A stretch of DNA of 64,000 bases. Origin: Eupeodes corollae (lineage: Eukaryota; Arthropoda; Insecta; Diptera; Syrphidae). Location: contig NC_079147.1 in the NCBI RefSeq assembly GCF_945859685.1, positions 216,073,578-216,137,577 of the forward strand. The letters run 5' to 3'. Below, piece by piece: positions 60,735 through 64,000 of this stretch (positions within the stretch are counted from its first letter, which is position 1; the number at the start of each line of letters is the position of its first letter). The position numbers and the translations under genes are program-made. The notes beneath the pieces were generated by a model. It had not been told where the DNA came from and did not search any database. It saw nothing but the letters and a program-made list of their open reading frames with translations.

Positions 60735-63700
60735 ACGATTTTTCAAAAAAAATAGAAAAATTCACATTTCATTTGGACAAAACATGCTATAACTCGAGAT
60801 TTAATGGCTCGATTTTCAAAAACAAGGTGTCTATAAAACAGTTGGACCCTTGCCAATGCAAACCATAAATAAAATGTATAGGTGTTCATATCATTTTACC
60901 GTTTTAAAGGCTTTCAAAAATAAAAAATCAAATTTTTTAAAATATCATCGATATCTTTTCGATTTTCCGACCAATTTTAAAAAACTTTGCCTCATTATGA
61001 ACTTGACGAATCACTGGTCAGTTTGGTGTATCAAGTATTTTGCTACGTCAAACACAAGCTTAAATACAACGTTTTAAAGTTTTTTGAAATAAAAAACGAA
61101 TGAAATTGCAGTCTATGGGTCGTTAAAAATATTTGAATTTGAAAAATTAAAAAAAAAAAAAAAAAAATACCCATGACATATTGGAATGCTTTTGTGTTCT
61201 TTAAAAATGATTTGCGTCGAAAACGGTAATTGTTGAGCATACGCGCATGCGCTGAACATTGTAAGATTTTTTCAAAAAATCGAACAAATTGCAAATAAAA
61301 TTGCCACATTTTTGTGTTTATGAGGAATTCGACAGAAATAGTTCAAAATTAAGAAAAGTATAGTGTACTATACTATGCTTGTGGTAACGGATTAAAGGCT
61401 TCACTTCCTTACCTAAGTCTCGCTATTCATGATTATTTAATTGTGTCAATAAGCAAATTTTAGTCTCTGATAAAAAAAGATGTTTTATTTCACGGTCTGT
61501 ATGCTTTTAATACCTCTGCATTCGTTAATATTAGAAAAATGAATATTGTTTCAATTGTCTTGTTCGTTTTATTTTGCAAATTTTAAAAATAAAAACCTGT
61601 GCTGATGAAGCAATTTTTTTTTCAAAATATTAACTAAATCCAATTTTTATTCAAGCTTAAATTTAACTGCTTGTCGATCCATAGGTAAAGCTCACTGAAA
61701 GCAAAAAAAAAGTTACGTTTTGAAAGATATGCCCCGCTTCTTGACTTTAAAGTTTATTTTAATCCAATTTCCTTGAACATTGTATTCTATTAATTAGTGA
61801 GCTTTACCGTTGGGCCGCAAATATTATCTTATCTACAAAGGTGTATGTAATCCTCTTATAGTTAATATAAATAATAAATTGAAATTAAATTGATTATGTG
61901 AATATTTTCTTATACATATATCTAAAATTATTTTACAGGGCAAGGTAACAGGTAGACAGTAATTTTTGTTTATTTATAATACATCCGTAGTTTTATTATT
62001 TTTACAAAGATTTCACATTTTAAGTAACTCATCTCATTATATTTATTATTCCATATACTTTTTTAGTTAAAACATTTACGTTTCGTTGACTCAACAACTT
62101 AAAGCAATAAAACTTCTAATTTTAACTGATCAAATCGGTTTTTTCTAATGATAAATGGATAAATGTATAAATTCATTCAAAGGAATAGATTATTAAATTC
62201 TGATCAAAATATGTGTAGGATGTTATTTGTTTAATTGACTATTGCAAAATTAATAATGAATATTTTGCAAAATTGGAATGTTAAAAGTAAATTCTTATTC
62301 TAGGATTTTTAATAGTTATAAATATATTATTTTAACAACCGTTGTTTTTAGTTTCATACAAAAATTCTACTTAAGCGTTGATTTATTTTTTTGTTTAGCA
62401 AACTATCTAATACTTTAGCTCTTTGGCATTTTTTAGATTATTTGTTATATAGTTATTTATTGTTTCAACAATAAATTCTGATACAATAGTATATCTAGCC
62501 AAAAATGAAACGACATTGAAGATAGGGGTTACGCTTAAAATAGTATAACAGAACATTACAACAGACAGTTTATAAACAAATAACATTTTTTTTTATTTTA
62601 AAAATTTAATTGTAATCGTAGAGCTTTCGATTGATGATAATTTCTTAGATTCAAAGGCGAGTTCAAGTCTTAAATATAATTTCCAACTTTTTAAATTGAT
62701 AGGATAAAATAAGAAACGACATTTATCTTAAATCACAAAAATTAGTTGAATCGAAATGAAGGAAATAATGAAACTTAAATAAATATATACCAAAATTAAT
62801 TAAAATTTGCAAAAAATACTTTAAACAAATTCATTTTATGTAAGTGAACTAAATATTAAGAATAAGTTGATTAATCTGCATCTGAAACGGCGGCGGCGGC
62901 GATATACTGAACTCAAACTTTCTGTCAAATATTCCAGTTAGGTTTGTGGTATGTTTCTTTAATTTTTAAATCTTTCGATGACGAAGATGAAATAGGTACA
63001 TAGTTTATAGACATTCAGCGGATAGTTCATGTGAACCGGTTCAGAATTTTTGAAACCTTTGTACTTTTAAGATATGTGTTTTAAACGATAATCAAATTAA
63101 TTTAGTATTCAGACAAGTTAGAACCAACGGAAGATGATAACGCCATTTGCGGATAAACCGATGAGATTTTAACACTTCACACTTTGTAACCGACGAACCG
63201 ATGGACGGACAAAATTGACTGTGACACCCATTTCGAATAGAAACAAATCTTGAAACACAGCTTCAAATGGGGAGCCATTCCGTTAGGAAGAATAATAGTA
63301 TTCACAAATGATGTATTTTTTTAACACTGTTTTACCACTCCAACTCGTTTGTAGCTCCTGGTAGTCCGTGTAAAGTGAAAGCGATAATGAGGCAGTGCTT
63401 AAAGTTTAAGCTTTCTTAATTTTTTTGTGAAAACGTAATTTTAGTTCTTGTGCTAATAAATAGAAGAAAAAATAAAAGAATTTAAAAAGTAAACAAATTA
63501 CAAAATTATGAACAAATACAATTAAATTATAAAATACTAATATATATTTTTTTCTGTGTTTAATTTATTAAAGATAATATTAAACCTATTTTTTAATTTA
63601 ATAACATTTTTCTACTTAAATTTTATATCAGTTTTCAGTTAGTTATAAATGATTTTCTGCCTTTTTTCTTTTCAAATATTTCTTCTCTCGTTAACAATTT

Positions 63701-64000
63701 TTGTTTTTTTTTTTTTACAATTTGAGATGTACATATATAATATTTATTTATTTATTGTTAAATTTCTCAATATTTTCTTTTAAAAATAAATAGATATTTA
63801 TTTATATATATTTTCTCTGAAGAATTTAAATTTATTTATTTTTAGTATCCTATAACTTTTACAATTCCTTTTGTTTTTCATCTCATATATAAACTCTTTC
63901 TTTATTGTATAGTTATTTGTTTTAATTTTGAATATAAATAAATCTTTATTTAAATATTTGCCTAAAGTCAATTAATTTAATCATATATAGAAATATTTTA
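60735..64000. other. AT-rich intergenic stretch, no gene recognised
   Basis: No recognisable coding region. There is a poly-A run at 61148-61167 and a short GGC repeat at 62888-62900. A C/G-richer segment at 63120-63250 might be untranslated sequence of a neighbouring gene, without further support. Confidence 0.45.

Noticed and set aside
1..64000. CRISPR arrays, operons or prophage
   Set aside because: The DNA is eukaryotic (spliced genes, SINEs, non-LTR elements); no regularly spaced direct repeats or bacterial gene layout are seen.

Overview
The window reads as AT-rich nuclear DNA of a higher (brachyceran) fly. The evidence is the intron-rich gene structure, three proteins whose sequence is close to their Drosophila counterparts (Not3, RpL5 and a SCYL3-type pseudokinase), and a heavy load of insect-type non-LTR retrotransposons, Penelope elements, MITEs and SINEs. 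The species cannot be fixed from sequence alone.

Layout. 1-2640: no recognisable gene. 2640-9660: a retrotransposon graveyard, with an RNase H-bearing non-LTR fragment on the minus strand and then a jockey/CR1-like element (5160-6020 plus 9052-9660) split by a 3 kb endonuclease/RT element of the 'craniofacial development protein 2-like' kind. 10870-12115: one copy of a long repeat (family C). 12844-14648, minus: a complete four-exon secreted carboxylesterase. 16230-17830: a second copy of the split jockey/CR1-like family. 18171-20394: a TIR-bounded DNA-transposon remnant. 20395-31300: mostly non-coding, with a GC-rich exon-like island at 22860, a Myb/SANT-like remnant, MITE B and a decayed transposon-encoded gene. 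31351-42210, plus: Not3 in eleven coding exons (913 codons plus stop), with a tRNA-like SINE in intron 1 and a 5S-rRNA-derived SINE in intron 10. 44410-45106: a TIR MITE. 47765-49260: the second, inverted copy of family C, carrying a nested retrotransposon tail with a target-site duplication. 49690-50810: a jockey-like RT remnant. 51569-53680, minus: the SCYL3-like pseudokinase in three exons. 54296-57770: two inverted copies of MITE A, one inverted copy of MITE B, and a Penelope C-terminal GIY-YIG ORF followed by a hammerhead-like ribozyme motif. 58591-60002, plus: RpL5 in four exons, with a well-formed H/ACA snoRNA candidate in intron 3. 60428-60701: nine same-strand copies of GGGCGTGGY. 60735-64000: no recognisable gene.

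The host genes do not form a pathway cluster. Not3 acts in the CCR4-NOT deadenylase, RpL5 in the 60S subunit and the 5S RNP, SCYL3 in trafficking or adhesion scaffolding, and the esterase outside the cell. All exon boundaries were set by hand from GT/AG sites and reading-frame continuity. The coding totals (1626, 2742, 1995 and 894 nt including stops) are all multiples of three, which supports the models.

The most notable non-coding signals are the hammerhead-like motif next to the Penelope ORF, the 5S-derived SINE, the intronic H/ACA snoRNA, several TIR families present as inverted pairs, and the GGGCGTGGY array.
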